From Caballeronia concitans (lineage in GTDB: Bacteria; Pseudomonadota; Gammaproteobacteria; Burkholderiales; Burkholderiaceae), in NCBI RefSeq assembly GCF_001544615.1, contig NZ_FCNV02000002.1, forward strand, positions 372,001 to 436,000: a stretch of DNA of 64,000 nt. Reading direction: 5' to 3'. The translations under genes were made by a program, and so were the position numbers. How positions within the stretch are numbered: position 1 is the stretch's first letter; each line of letters opens with the position of its first letter. Of this stretch, positions 18,452 through 27,214 are shown in pieces. The notes under the pieces were generated by a model, which made no database searches, had not been told where the DNA came from, and saw only the letters and a program-made list of their open reading frames with translations.

Positions 18452-19279
18452 ATGAGAAAAGACGACGGTAACGACCGCGCGAGCGAAGCGTCGGCGGAAA
18501 GCAGCTTTTCGAGCTACGCCGATCCGCTCGTGCATGAGGCCTTGCAGCAAGCCGCCGCGCTCGAAGGCAGCGCGGAAGCCGAGCAGTTGCACAAGCTGCG
18601 CGTCGCGCTGAGGCAGTTGCGCACGCTGCTCTGGGCGTACGGACCGACGCTCGACAAGGACTTCGCATCACAACAACGAGCGCTGCTCAAGTTCTGCGCG
18701 AACGCGGCGGGCAGCACGCGGGACTGGGACATCGTCATCGATCTGGTCGGTGAATCGGGCGGCAGTGCGCTCGTCGATGCATTTCGGCGCAACCGCACCG
18801 AGGCATCCGAAACCAGCCGCGAAACGCTTTCGAATGCCAATCTGAAGAAGGTGCTGCGCGAAGCGATCGCCGAGGTCAATCGCGAACTGAACACGCAGGC
18901 GAGCCGCACGCCGCTCACGCAGTTCGCAAGACATCGCGTGACCGCAGCGGAGAAGCAGCTCAAGAAGCGCATACGCGTTGCGATGAAGTCCGGCACATCG
19001 GATTACGCGTGCTTCCACGAAGTGCGCAAGGCGGGCAAGAAGGTGCGATATCTCATCGAGTTCTTCGATCCGCTACTCGCGAAAAAGCAGCGCAAGGGGC
19101 ACAAGCATCTGAAGCGTCTGCAAAAGCGCCTCGGCTCGCTGAACGATGTGGTGGCAAGCCGTAACTTGCTCAAGACTCATCGCGCGACGCTTCCAGATAG
19201 CGATGCCATCGATCAGGCGCTGCGTTCCCTGAAGAAGGAGCAGAAGCGGCGCATGAAGGCTGCATCGGCATTGCTGTGA
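18452..19279 (+). CDS. CHAD domain-containing protein
   Basis: 275 residues. The start MRKDDGNDRAS is preceded by CGGGAG; an upstream in-frame start would add 12 residues. The CHAD (conserved histidine alpha-helical) domain covers nearly the whole protein, with two helical repeats. Conserved basic/histidine positions include QLHKLRVALRQLRTLLWAYG, the later FHEVRKAGKKVRYLIEFF, and KHLKRLQKRLGSLNDV. CHAD domains bind inorganic polyphosphate through this positively charged surface and associate with polyphosphate granules. No CYTH (triphosphatase) domain is fused or adjacent, so this is a stand-alone CHAD protein. It converges with the histidine kinase gene 12 bp away. Confidence 0.88.
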   Translation: MRKDDGNDRASEASAESSFSSYADPLVHEALQQAAALEGSAEAEQLHKLRVALRQLRTLLWAYGPTLDKDFASQQRALLKFCANAAGSTRDWDIVIDLVGESGGSALVDAFRRNRTEASETSRETLSNANLKKVLREAIAEVNRELNTQASRTPLTQFARHRVTAAEKQLKKRIRVAMKSGTSDYACFHEVRKAGKKVRYLIEFFDPLLAKKQRKGHKHLKRLQKRLGSLNDVVASRNLLKTHRATLPDSDAIDQALRSLKKEQKRRMKAASALL

Positions 19280-19291
19280 AAGCGAAAGACG

Positions 19292-20419
19292 TCATTGCGC
19301 CGATGGCGAACGCGGCACCTGCACGGTGAAGATCGTCCCGCGTTCGTCCGATTCGGCGTCGATGGTTCCGCCATGCGCGCGTGCGATGCATCGGCAGATA
19401 TAGAGGCCGAGGCCCATCCCCGAAGCCGCGCGCCGTTGTCCCGGCGATGGACCCGCGCGCGTCAACGGATCGAAGAGCGTGGGCAGCGCATTCGGCGGAA
19501 TGGGCGATCCCGCGTTGCAGACCGCGAGCGTGACGTTCTCTTCGCCGCCGGCCCCCTTCACCGTCACGGGGCCGGAGCCGTGCCGCACGGCATTCGTGAG
19601 CAGATTGACGAGCAGTTGATTCATGCGCGCGCCGTCCCAGACGCCGGCGAGTTCGCCTTCGAGATGCACATCGATTTGCGCGTCCGGACATGCCGCGCGC
19701 ACTTCGTCGGCGGCGCCTTCGCAGATACGGCCCATGTTCTGCTGCGTCAACTCGATGGGCAGCGCATCGCCCAGACGTGCGCGCGTGAACATGAAGAGGT
19801 CGTCGATCATCTGCTTCAATCGCATGCTGCTGCGTTGCAGATTCGCGACCGCCCTGACGCTCACGTTCGACAGATGCTCGTCCAGCAGCAACAGCTCCGT
19901 GCCGTTCAGTATCGCCGCGGCGGGCGAGCGCATGTCGTGCGCCAGCACGCCCGCGAAGAGGTCCCGAATGCGTTCGGTCCGCTGCGAGTATTGCTGGACC
20001 GATCCCGCGACCATCTGATCGATCGCCTCGTTGAAGCGGACCATCTCCTGAAATGCGCCGGCGTCCAGTTCCGCCGCAAGCTCCCATCGGCGAAGCACGC
20101 TCGCCCGCAGCGCCCGATACTCGGCGACGATGGCGTTGATGCCGAAGCCGTGTTCGAGCCGGTCATCCGCATGCCGCTGGGCGACCCGATCGAAACCCGT
20201 GCCCGAGCGAGGCCGCTGTCCGAGCGACTTGGCCTTTTGCTCCGCACCGGTCTGCGTTTCCCGCATGTCGGCCGCGACGCTTAACAGCATCTCACGCGCG
20301 GAGTTTCGCAACTGCGTATCGGTGAGATGGATATTCTCCGCGCTGAGTTCGCGGGCATACTTCGTCCAGTCGTCTATCAACCCGGAAAGGTTCGCCTCGA
20401 TGAAGTCGGACAGCGTCAT
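19292..20419 (-). CDS. Sensor histidine kinase with RsbRD-like N-terminal domain
   Basis: 375 residues starting at MTLSDFIEANLSGLI, chosen because GGGGGA lies at the right distance. No transmembrane segment is seen, so the kinase is soluble. Residues 1-150 are an all-helical sensor of the RsbRD/RsbT co-antagonist type (IDDWTKYAREL, EYRALRASVLRRWE). The HisKA box is LAHDMRSPAAAILNG (phospho-His). The HATPase domain has NLLTNAVRHG (N box) and MGLGLYICRCIARAHGG (G2 box). The first G box is modified (VCNAGSPIPPNAL instead of DxGxG), which also occurs in related soluble kinases. No response regulator is adjacent. The kinase family call is firm; the signal is unknown. Confidence 0.85.
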   Translation of the reverse strand: MTLSDFIEANLSGLIDDWTKYARELSAENIHLTDTQLRNSAREMLLSVAADMRETQTGAEQKAKSLGQRPRSGTGFDRVAQRHADDRLEHGFGINAIVAEYRALRASVLRRWELAAELDAGAFQEMVRFNEAIDQMVAGSVQQYSQRTERIRDLFAGVLAHDMRSPAAAILNGTELLLLDEHLSNVSVRAVANLQRSSMRLKQMIDDLFMFTRARLGDALPIELTQQNMGRICEGAADEVRAACPDAQIDVHLEGELAGVWDGARMNQLLVNLLTNAVRHGSGPVTVKGAGGEENVTLAVCNAGSPIPPNALPTLFDPLTRAGPSPGQRRAASGMGLGLYICRCIARAHGGTIDAESDERGTIFTVQVPRSPSAQ

Positions 20420-20544
20420 GAAGTCCCCCAGCGCTGGGTGCGTGCAGCAAAAATGATCGGCTGATCGACGCTGCGTCGTGCGGCTTTCGTTCGCAGCGGG
20501 TGCCGACATTATCACCCCACTATGGCGCTTGCAGCACCGCGCGC

Positions 20545-21678
20545 TCAACAGACTCTTCGCCCCGCCCGATACGTCTCGCGCGGGATCGCAAGCCCCGGCG
20601 CACACGCCACGCGCACGAAGTCCGCGCGCAAGCCCACTGCAATTGCGCCGCGATCATGCAGCCCCGCTGCGCGCGCCGGCGCCCACGAAACGGTCGATAC
20701 CGCGCGCGGCAAGCTCCAGTCCGCCTTCGCAACGAGGTCGAACACGGCAATCAGCAAGCTCGACGGCACATAGTCCGACGACAGGATATCGAGTAGCCCT
20801 TCGCGCGCCAGTTCGAGCGCGGACACGTTGCCCGAATGCGATCCGCCGCGCACGACATTCGGCGCGCCCATGATCGTCGCGATGCCGTGCTCGCGCGCCG
20901 CGCGCGCCGCTTCGAGCGTGGTCGGAAACTCCGCGAGCGCGATGCCGTCGCGTGCGGCTTCGTCCACGTGCTCGACGAGCGTATCGTCATGGCTCGCCAG
21001 CGATATGGCGAGCGCCTTGCAGCGCGCGACGATCTGCGCACGATGCGCCGCTGCGTAGCGTGCCTGATGATCCGCCAGTTGCGCGAGCACCGCTTCGGCA
21101 TGCTCGTCGCTCCACTTGCCATGACGCTCCTGATACTTGCGCCACTTCGCATGGTCCTGCCATTGACGCTGGCCCGGCGTGTGATCCATCACCGACGCGA
21201 GCTTGAAAAGCGGATGCGTGCTGAGCGAATCGAAGACTTCGACGACATCCGTCGTGCCGACTTCGCAACGCAGATGCAGGAAGTGATCGGCGCGCAAGAG
21301 GCCGCTATCGACGAAGCGGCCGATGGCATGCGCGCATTGCACCTGAAGCTCGCGGCCGCGCACGCCGTCTTCGGGACGCGAGCCCACGCCGAGCGCATCG
21401 AACACGGTCGTGATGCCTGCCGATGCGATCTGCGCGTCATGCACGATGATCGCCGCTTCGTGATTCCACAGCACGCCGGGACGCGGCGCGAGATGCTTCT
21501 CGATGTTGTCCGTATGCAGTTCCACGAACCCGGGCAACAGATAATCGCCGTTCCAGTCGATGGCATCGCGGGCCGCCGTGCCGCCCGGCGCGATATCGGC
21601 GATATGTCCATTCTCGATGCGCACGGTGCCCGTGAACGCTTCATCGCGCGTGACGATTCGCGCATTGCTGATCAGCAT
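20545..21678 (-). CDS. phnM: PhnM, alpha-D-ribose 1-methylphosphonate 5-triphosphate diphosphatase
   Basis: A 377-residue amidohydrolase-fold enzyme that removes pyrophosphate from the triphosphate intermediate of the C-P lyase pathway, giving ribose-1-alkylphosphonate 5-phosphate, the substrate of PhnJ. Metal-ligand motifs are visible: LPGFVELHTDNIEKHLAPRP near residue 50, LRCEV near 135 and LASHDDT near 230, followed by MGAPNVVRGGSHSGN. Its start overlaps the phnL stop by seven bases. It is the last gene of the phnGHIJKLM operon, and its length is normal. Confidence 0.93.
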   Translation of the reverse strand: MLISNARIVTRDEAFTGTVRIENGHIADIAPGGTAARDAIDWNGDYLLPGFVELHTDNIEKHLAPRPGVLWNHEAAIIVHDAQIASAGITTVFDALGVGSRPEDGVRGRELQVQCAHAIGRFVDSGLLRADHFLHLRCEVGTTDVVEVFDSLSTHPLFKLASVMDHTPGQRQWQDHAKWRKYQERHGKWSDEHAEAVLAQLADHQARYAAAHRAQIVARCKALAISLASHDDTLVEHVDEAARDGIALAEFPTTLEAARAAREHGIATIMGAPNVVRGGSHSGNVSALELAREGLLDILSSDYVPSSLLIAVFDLVAKADWSLPRAVSTVSWAPARAAGLHDRGAIAVGLRADFVRVACAPGLAIPRETYRAGRRVC

Positions 21679-22448
21679 GACTGTAATGCTCCGGCTTCGT
21701 TGGTGTCGGTCGTCGACATCGGCGATGGCGATGCAAGCCGCACGATGCGTGTCGCGACGCGCTCGCGCGTGTCCTCGTCATGAAAGATGCCGACGATGGC
21801 TGCGCCTCTTTCGCGCGCTTCTGCTATCAGGTCAGCGACGACATCGCGGTTATGCGCATCGAGCGATGCGGTCGGCTCGTCGAGCAAGAGCACCGGATGC
21901 TCGGCGATCAACCCGCGCGCGATACTCACGCGCTGCTGCTCGCCGCCCGAGAATGTCGCGGGCGCGAGCGTCCACAGGCGGCGCGGCACGTTCAATCGTT
22001 CGAGCAAAGCGCTCGCGCGCTCGCGGGCGTCGTCTTCATTCACGCCTCGCGTGATGAGCGGCTCCGCGACGAGATCGAGCGACGACACACGCGGAATGAC
22101 GCGCAGAAACTGACTCACGTAGCCGAGCGTCGTCGTCCTCAAGCGGATGATTTCATGCGGCGCGGCTTCGGTCAGCGAGACATGACGTTCGGCGCGGCTA
22201 TCGTCGCGCACGGCGATCGTGCCGCGCGTCGCAAGATAATTTCCGTACATGCAGCGCAGCAGCGTGCTCTTGCCCGCGCCGGACGCGCCGGCCAGCACCA
22301 CGCACTCGCCGCGCTCCACATCGAGCGAAATGCCTGCGAGCGCATGAATGCGCGCCCCGCCCTGTTGATGCAGCGTGAATGTCTTTTCGATGCCGCTTGC
22401 GCGCAACATCAGGTCGTTGCGCGTAGCGAATGCTTCGTGATCGGTCAT
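21672..22448 (-). CDS. phnL: PhnL, ATP-binding subunit of the C-P lyase system
   Basis: 258 residues from the ATG at 22,448, which has GAGAG six bases upstream; an ATG two codons earlier (22,454) is too close to that site. ABC-type ATPase motifs: Walker A LAGASGAGKSTLLRC, Q-loop LGYVSQFLRVIPRVS, signature FSGGEQQRVSIARGL, Walker B VLLLDEPTASLD. PhnL is required with PhnG, PhnH and PhnI to install the phosphonate on ribose triphosphate and is not a transporter subunit. The gene overlaps phnM and follows phnK by about 16 bp. Confidence 0.92.
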   Translation of the reverse strand: MTDHEAFATRNDLMLRASGIEKTFTLHQQGGARIHALAGISLDVERGECVVLAGASGAGKSTLLRCMYGNYLATRGTIAVRDDSRAERHVSLTEAAPHEIIRLRTTTLGYVSQFLRVIPRVSSLDLVAEPLITRGVNEDDARERASALLERLNVPRRLWTLAPATFSGGEQQRVSIARGLIAEHPVLLLDEPTASLDAHNRDVVADLIAEARERGAAIVGIFHDEDTRERVATRIVRLASPSPMSTTDTNEAGALQSC

Positions 22449-22464
22449 GGTCATCTCTCGCGTC

Positions 22465-23235
22465 TCAAACGGGCAGCACGGACGCAACGAGCGTCTGCGT
22501 ATAAGGATGCTGCGGGTCGTCGAGCACCTGATCCGTCAGTCCGCTTTCGACGACGCGCCCGTCCTTCATCACCATCAATCGATGCGCAAGCAGCCGCGCC
22601 ACGCCGATATCATGCGTCACGATGATGGCCGCCAGATGCAGCTTGCCCGTCAGCGTGCGCAAGAGATCGAGCAGGCGCGCCTGCACGGATACGTCGAGAC
22701 CCGCAGTCGGCTCGTCCATGAAGACGAGGCGCGGACCCGTGACGAGATTGCGCGCAATCTGCAGGCGCTGCTGCATGCCGCCGGAAAATGCGGAAGGCAA
22801 TTCGTCGATGCGCGCGGCATCCAGTTCGACGCGGCTCATCCAGTCGCATGCGGTCTCGCGCAATCGACCGTAATGCCGTGCGCCGATGGCCATCAGCGGT
22901 TCACCGATGTTCGCCCCCGCCGATACGTTGCGGCGCAGACCGTCACGCGCATTCTGATGCACGAAGCCCCATTCGGCGCGCGAGAGAAGCCGCTTCTTCG
23001 GCTCGCTCAGCGTGAGGAGATCGAGCGCTTCGCCTTCGGGTGTCGTATAAGTGAGCGTGCCATCATCGATGCCTGTTCTCAGCGCGAGCGCATTGAGCAA
23101 CGTGGACTTTCCCGAACCCGATTCACCCACGATGCACAGCACTTCGCCGGGATACACCGCAATATCGACATCGATGCAACCGCCGCGCCCTTCATAGCGT
23201 TTCGTCAGACCGTTGGCTTCGACCAATGCTTTCAT
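22465..23235 (-). CDS. phnK: PhnK, ATP-binding subunit of the C-P lyase complex
   Basis: 256 residues. Walker A is VGESGSGKSTLLNAL, signature FSGGMQQRLQIARNL, Walker B LVFMDEPTAGLDVS, and the H-loop is VTHDIGVARLLAHR. PhnK docks on PhnJ in the C-P lyase core complex and couples ATP binding to its opening. The start codon overlaps the phnJ stop (ATGA), which implies translational coupling and supports near-stoichiometric production. Confidence 0.93.
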   Translation of the reverse strand: MKALVEANGLTKRYEGRGGCIDVDIAVYPGEVLCIVGESGSGKSTLLNALALRTGIDDGTLTYTTPEGEALDLLTLSEPKKRLLSRAEWGFVHQNARDGLRRNVSAGANIGEPLMAIGARHYGRLRETACDWMSRVELDAARIDELPSAFSGGMQQRLQIARNLVTGPRLVFMDEPTAGLDVSVQARLLDLLRTLTGKLHLAAIIVTHDIGVARLLAHRLMVMKDGRVVESGLTDQVLDDPQHPYTQTLVASVLPV

Positions 23236-24095
23236 TGCGCCGCTCCCTCGTTGGTCCGCTCCTGCGCATCGCGGCGGCCATGACAGTAGTCGCTATCGGA
23301 ACACACGAACATGCGCTTGCCCTCGTCGTCGACGATCATCTCGTCGAGAAAACTTTCATGCGATCCGCATAGCGCGCATGCGTGTTCCCACTGCTGCACG
23401 CTGAAAGGATGATCCTCGAAATCCAGGCTCTTTACTTTCGTATAAGGGGGAATGGCGTAGATGCGACGCTCGCGGCCCGCGCCGAAGAGCTGCAATGCGG
23501 GACTCATGTGCATCTTCGGATTGTCGAACTTCGGGATGGGCGATGGCGACATCAGATAGCGATCGTTCACGAGCACCGGATAGTCGTACGTCGTCGCGAT
23601 GCTGCCGTGGTGAACGATATCCTCATAATATTTCACGTTGATGAGACCGTAGTCCGCGAGCGCATGCAGCTTCACGCATTCCGTCACGCGCGGCTCCAGA
23701 CGAAAGAGCGGTTCGGGCATGGGCACCTGATACACGATGATCTGCGCGTCCGTGAGCGGCGTTTCCGGAATGCGGTGCCGCGTCTGAATGATGCTCGCGT
23801 CCGCTGTGCGCGTGGTGGTCGCGACGCCGGCCGTTCGCGCAAAGAAGCGCCGGATGTTCACGGCGTTCGTGGTTTCGTCGGAGCCCTGGTCGATGACCTT
23901 GAGCGTGTCGCGTGCACCGATGATCGCCGATGTCACCTGCAGGCCGCCCGTGCCCCATCCATAAGGCAAGGGCATTTCACGCGATGCGAACGGCACTTGA
24001 TGCCCCGGCACCGCGACGGCCTTGAGCAGCGCGCGGCGAATCATGCGCTTCGTCTGCTCGTCGAGATAGGCGAAGTTATAGCCTTCGGTGCTCAT
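23232..24095 (-). CDS. phnJ: PhnJ, carbon-phosphorus lyase (radical SAM)
   Basis: 287 residues, the catalytic C-P bond-cleaving subunit. It uses an iron-sulfur cluster and S-adenosylmethionine to split ribose-1-alkylphosphonate 5-phosphate into the alkane and the 1,2-cyclic phosphate. The glycine-radical region MPLPYGWGTGGLQVTS (residues about 43-58) and the C-terminal cluster-binding cysteines (CALCGSHES followed by FVCSDSDYCHGRR) are all present, so the enzyme should be competent. Four-base overlaps with phnI upstream and phnK downstream place it in the operon core. Confidence 0.95.
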   Translation of the reverse strand: MSTEGYNFAYLDEQTKRMIRRALLKAVAVPGHQVPFASREMPLPYGWGTGGLQVTSAIIGARDTLKVIDQGSDETTNAVNIRRFFARTAGVATTTRTADASIIQTRHRIPETPLTDAQIIVYQVPMPEPLFRLEPRVTECVKLHALADYGLINVKYYEDIVHHGSIATTYDYPVLVNDRYLMSPSPIPKFDNPKMHMSPALQLFGAGRERRIYAIPPYTKVKSLDFEDHPFSVQQWEHACALCGSHESFLDEMIVDDEGKRMFVCSDSDYCHGRRDAQERTNEGAAQ

Positions 24096-25192
24096 GCCGC
24101 GTTCTCCTCGTGTTGACCCTTGCCATGCGATGCACGCAGGCGGCGCAGCAGTTCCAGCTCCGATTGAAAATCGACGTAATGCGGCAGCTTCAGATGCTGC
24201 ACGAAGCCCGACGCCTCCACGTTGTCGCTGTGATAGAGGACGAACTCCGCATCCTGTGTCGGCGATTCCATCGATTCGCCCAGTTCTTCCGCACGCAACG
24301 CGCGATCAACGAGCGCCATCGCCATCGCCTTGCGTTCCGAATGCCCGAATGCGAGGCCGTAGCCTTGCGTGAACGTCGGCGGCACGTCGCCGCTGCCCGC
24401 GAACTGGTTGATCATCTGACATTCGGTGATGTCGATATCGCCGAGCTCCACGGCAAAGCCCAGCTCATCGACGTGCATTTCCACGGCCACATCGCCATGT
24501 CGAATCTCGCCCGCGAACGGATGACTATGCGCGTAGCCGCGCTGCGTCGCGTAACCCATCGCGAGCAGAAAGCCTTCATCGCCGCGCGCAAGGTTTTGCA
24601 GGCGCGTCGCGCGATCGGCGGGGAACGCAAGCGGCTCACGCGACAGATCGCCGGGCTCGGGCGCGTCAACGTGGGCACGTTCCTGCTCGATCAGCCCTTC
24701 CTTGTCGAGCAGCGCGAGCACGCGTGGCATCGCGTCATGCTGTTGCAGCGATTCCGGCGCGCTTGCATCGGCAGGCGCATTGCCTTCGGCAAGCAGCGTG
24801 AAGTCGATCAGGCGTTGCGTGTAGTCATACGTGCCGCCCAGCATCTGGCCGCCGGGAATGTCCTTGAACGCCGCCGAGACGCGCCGCTCGATACGCATCG
24901 CTTCCGTATCGATCGGCAATGTATAGCCGAAGCGCGGCAACGTCGTGCGATACGCGCGCAGCAGAAAGATCGCTTCGACGAGATCGCCCGCCGCCTGCTT
25001 GATGGCCAGCGCGGCGAGTTCTTCGTCATACACCGAGCCTTCCGTCATCACGCGCGCCACCGCGAGGCGCATCTGCCCGCGAATCTGCGCGACGGACAAC
25101 TCGGGCACGGACGTATCGCCGCGACGCTGCTTCGCCAGCAGATCCCATGAACGTTCAATGGCGCGTTCACCGCCTTTCACCGCGACGTACAT
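24092..25192 (-). CDS. phnI: PhnI, C-P lyase core subunit
   Basis: 366 residues from MYVAVKGGERAIE. The ATG shares one base with the phnH stop (TGATG); an upstream in-frame start would add 26 Arg-rich residues. Family features: ERSWDLLAKQRRGDTS near the N terminus and GYGLAFGHSERKAMAMALVDRALRA toward the C terminus. PhnI is the nucleosidase-like subunit that, with PhnG, PhnH and PhnL, swaps adenine of ATP for the phosphonate. Full length and apparently intact. Confidence 0.94.
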   Translation of the reverse strand: MYVAVKGGERAIERSWDLLAKQRRGDTSVPELSVAQIRGQMRLAVARVMTEGSVYDEELAALAIKQAAGDLVEAIFLLRAYRTTLPRFGYTLPIDTEAMRIERRVSAAFKDIPGGQMLGGTYDYTQRLIDFTLLAEGNAPADASAPESLQQHDAMPRVLALLDKEGLIEQERAHVDAPEPGDLSREPLAFPADRATRLQNLARGDEGFLLAMGYATQRGYAHSHPFAGEIRHGDVAVEMHVDELGFAVELGDIDITECQMINQFAGSGDVPPTFTQGYGLAFGHSERKAMAMALVDRALRAEELGESMESPTQDAEFVLYHSDNVEASGFVQHLKLPHYVDFQSELELLRRLRASHGKGQHEENAA

Positions 25193-25815
25193 CAGTCCAC
25201 CTCCACATGCGTCGTGCGCGGCAATCCGACGAGCGCACCGCCCGCCACGAGATAGCAATCGATGCCGCAAGGAAACTGCGCCGTGAGCACCGCGCGCTCA
25301 TGCCAGAAGCGCTGAGTGACGCCCGCAATCGCGACACTGCGCTGCTCCACGATCCCCGGCCCACGCCATGCAAGCGGCTCGCCTTCGGTCAGCGAAGGCA
25401 CGCGGATGAACAACGTGGCCGCATCTTCGGGCGTCTCGGGATCGCCTTGCGCGAAGGCATCGAGCGGAGGCATGTCGTTGATGTCGTCGATATAGGCGAA
25501 TGCAGCCGTGCGGCGATCGCGCGTGAGCGGCGCGCTCGAATGGAAGCGCAACGCATCGCCGAGCGTGCGTTCTTCGCGTTCGACATACACCGGCGTCGAA
25601 TAATCCGTCAGCGCCAGCAGCGATGCGAACGCGGCAAGCGGCACGCGCGTGCCGAGCGCGTCGCGCATCGCGTGATTGCCGGGCAACGCGGCATCGATGG
25701 AAACGATCGTGCCGGGACGCGAGAGCGCGTCGAGCAGCGCGCGAAAGACGCGCTGCGAATCGTGAACCGTATCGTTGAAACCGGGCACGAGCGTGCTCAT
25801 GTCCATCTGCATCAT
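25192..25815 (-). CDS. phnH: PhnH, C-P lyase core subunit
   Basis: 207 residues of the PLP-transferase-like PhnH fold, with no catalytic PLP lysine expected. Recognisable segments: LVPGFNDTVHDSQRVFRALLDALSRPG near the N terminus and RGPGIVEQRSV, HERAVLTAQFPCGIDCYLV toward the C terminus. It forms a dimer at the centre of the PhnG2H2I2J2 core. The ATG overlaps the phnG stop by four bases. Confidence 0.93.
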   Translation of the reverse strand: MMQMDMSTLVPGFNDTVHDSQRVFRALLDALSRPGTIVSIDAALPGNHAMRDALGTRVPLAAFASLLALTDYSTPVYVEREERTLGDALRFHSSAPLTRDRRTAAFAYIDDINDMPPLDAFAQGDPETPEDAATLFIRVPSLTEGEPLAWRGPGIVEQRSVAIAGVTQRFWHERAVLTAQFPCGIDCYLVAGGALVGLPRTTHVEVD

Positions 25816-26303
25816 GCGCCTCTCACCATCGTGAAGAATTCGACCTTCGTGGATGCCGCCTCCGCCTGCTTGCGCCTACGCTCCTCCGCGATATGCGCGG
25901 CAAGCGGCGCGATCAGATGCGTTTGCAAGCGCTCGGCGTGAAGCGGCGATTGCAGCAACGCATCGGCAAGCGCCGCGAGCGTCGCGCGTTCCTTGTCGCG
26001 CCCCATGTGAACCGCGACGCCGATGGCCGCGCCGCCATCGTCGAGCGTCACGCGCAAGGTCGCGCGCGTGACGGTGACCTCGCCGAGATTGAAGGCATCG
26101 CCCGTTCCGCCGATGCGCCCCCGCACCATCGCCAGGCCGATCTCCGGTGCGCGCAGCCACACATACGCGGGCGGGCTCGCGCCTTCGAGCGCCGCATCGA
26201 TGCCCGCCTTGAGAAGCTCGCGCGGCGCGCGGGCGAGCACGGCCATCCATTCGCGGCGGTTGACGGATTGAGCCGAAGTCCGCGGCCCGTTTGAGATGCT
26301 CAT
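25812..26303 (-). CDS. phnG: PhnG, C-P lyase core subunit, first gene of the phn operon
   Basis: 163 residues. N-terminal RREWMAVLARAPRELL and the central PEIGLAMVRGRIGGTGDAFNLGEVTVTRATL are typical of PhnG, which binds PhnI in the core complex. Transcription of phnGHIJKLM starts to its left in coordinate terms from the 110-bp region shared with divergent phnF, where a HutC-type operator lies. AGGGAAA precedes the ATG. Confidence 0.93.
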   Translation of the reverse strand: MSISNGPRTSAQSVNRREWMAVLARAPRELLKAGIDAALEGASPPAYVWLRAPEIGLAMVRGRIGGTGDAFNLGEVTVTRATLRVTLDDGGAAIGVAVHMGRDKERATLAALADALLQSPLHAERLQTHLIAPLAAHIAEERRRKQAEAASTKVEFFTMVRGA

Positions 26304-26353
26304 GGCTTTCCCTGTGGTTCCCGACCGATTCGATGCTACCCGCGCTTTGATCT

Positions 26354-26370
26354 AAACGTCTAGACGTCTA
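26354..26370. promoter_or_regulatory. PhnF (HutC-type) operator between phnG and phnF
   Basis: The core GTCTAGAC at 26,358-26,365 exactly fits the GTnTAnAC consensus of HutC-subfamily GntR regulators. It lies in two overlapping perfect palindromes, ACGTCTAGACGT (26,356-26,367) and TAGACGTCTA (26,361-26,370). The position, about 50 bp from each divergent start codon, suits repression of both phnG and phnF by PhnF. Confidence 0.75.
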
Positions 26371-26413
26371 TCCGTCCGCGCGTTCACATTTCCATCACGG
26401 CTTGCGCACTACA

Positions 26414-27214
26414 ATGCAAGAGAACGATATTCAAACCGAAGGGAATGACAGCGAAATGACATCGAACCAAAACGCGGCGCCGGGGCACGCGGTCGAGCGC
26501 GGCGCGGGGGTCGCCGTCTGGCGGCAGATCGAACAGATCCTGTCGGCGGAAATCGCGGCGAAGAGCTTCGGCGACGAAGGCCGCCTGCCGAGCGAGGCGG
26601 AGCTTGCACGACGCTTCGACGTGAATCGTCATACCGTGCGGCGCGCGATGCTGCGTCTCGCCGCGACGGGGCTTGTCAGCGTCGAACAAGGGCGCGGCAC
26701 GTTCGTGCAGCCGGGCGCGATCGATTATCAGATCGGCCGCCGCACGCGCTTCACCGAAAATCTGCGCAGGCAAAAGCACGCGTCGGCGGGTGTCGTGCTT
26801 TCGTCGGAGCGCATGAAGGCGGACCCGGCCGTCGCGAAAGCGCTCGGCCTGCGCGCGGGCACGCTCGTCTATCAGATCGAAACGCGGCACGACTCGGAGG
26901 GCGTGCCGCTCACCTATGCGCGCAACTGGTATCCGGCAGCGCGCTTTCCCGAACTGCCCGCGGCGATCGAAGCGGCGGGCGGTATCACCGCTGCGCTCGC
27001 GGAGTTCGGCGTGAAGGACTACACGCGCAAATGGAGCCGCATCGGCAGCGTGCTGCCTGCATCGGATGTCGCGCGCCGTTTGCAGATCAACCGGCAGCAG
27101 CCGGTGCTATGGGTCGAGAACGTCGATGTCGACGAGAAAGGCGTGCCGGTCAAATACGGCGTCACGCATTTCGCGGCGGACCGCGTGCAATTGATGGTCG
27201 AGCACGACGCATGA
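26414..27214 (+). CDS. phnF: PhnF, GntR/HutC-family regulator of phosphonate genes
   Basis: 266 residues from the ATG at 26,414; an internal ATG at 26,456 (MTSNQNAAPG) is an equally possible start, and neither has a strong ribosome site. N-terminal winged helix (about residues 35-105): RLPSEAELARRFDVNRHTVRRAM with wing VEQGRGTFVQPG. C-terminal UTRA effector domain: LRAGTLVYQIETRHDSEGVPLTYARNW and WVENVDVDEKGVPVKYGVTHFAADRVQL. It probably represses the divergent phn operon until a phosphonate or pathway intermediate binds. It is followed with a four-base overlap by the 2H-phosphoesterase-like gene. Confidence 0.92.
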   Translation: MQENDIQTEGNDSEMTSNQNAAPGHAVERGAGVAVWRQIEQILSAEIAAKSFGDEGRLPSEAELARRFDVNRHTVRRAMLRLAATGLVSVEQGRGTFVQPGAIDYQIGRRTRFTENLRRQKHASAGVVLSSERMKADPAVAKALGLRAGTLVYQIETRHDSEGVPLTYARNWYPAARFPELPAAIEAAGGITAALAEFGVKDYTRKWSRIGSVLPASDVARRLQINRQQPVLWVENVDVDEKGVPVKYGVTHFAADRVQLMVEHDA

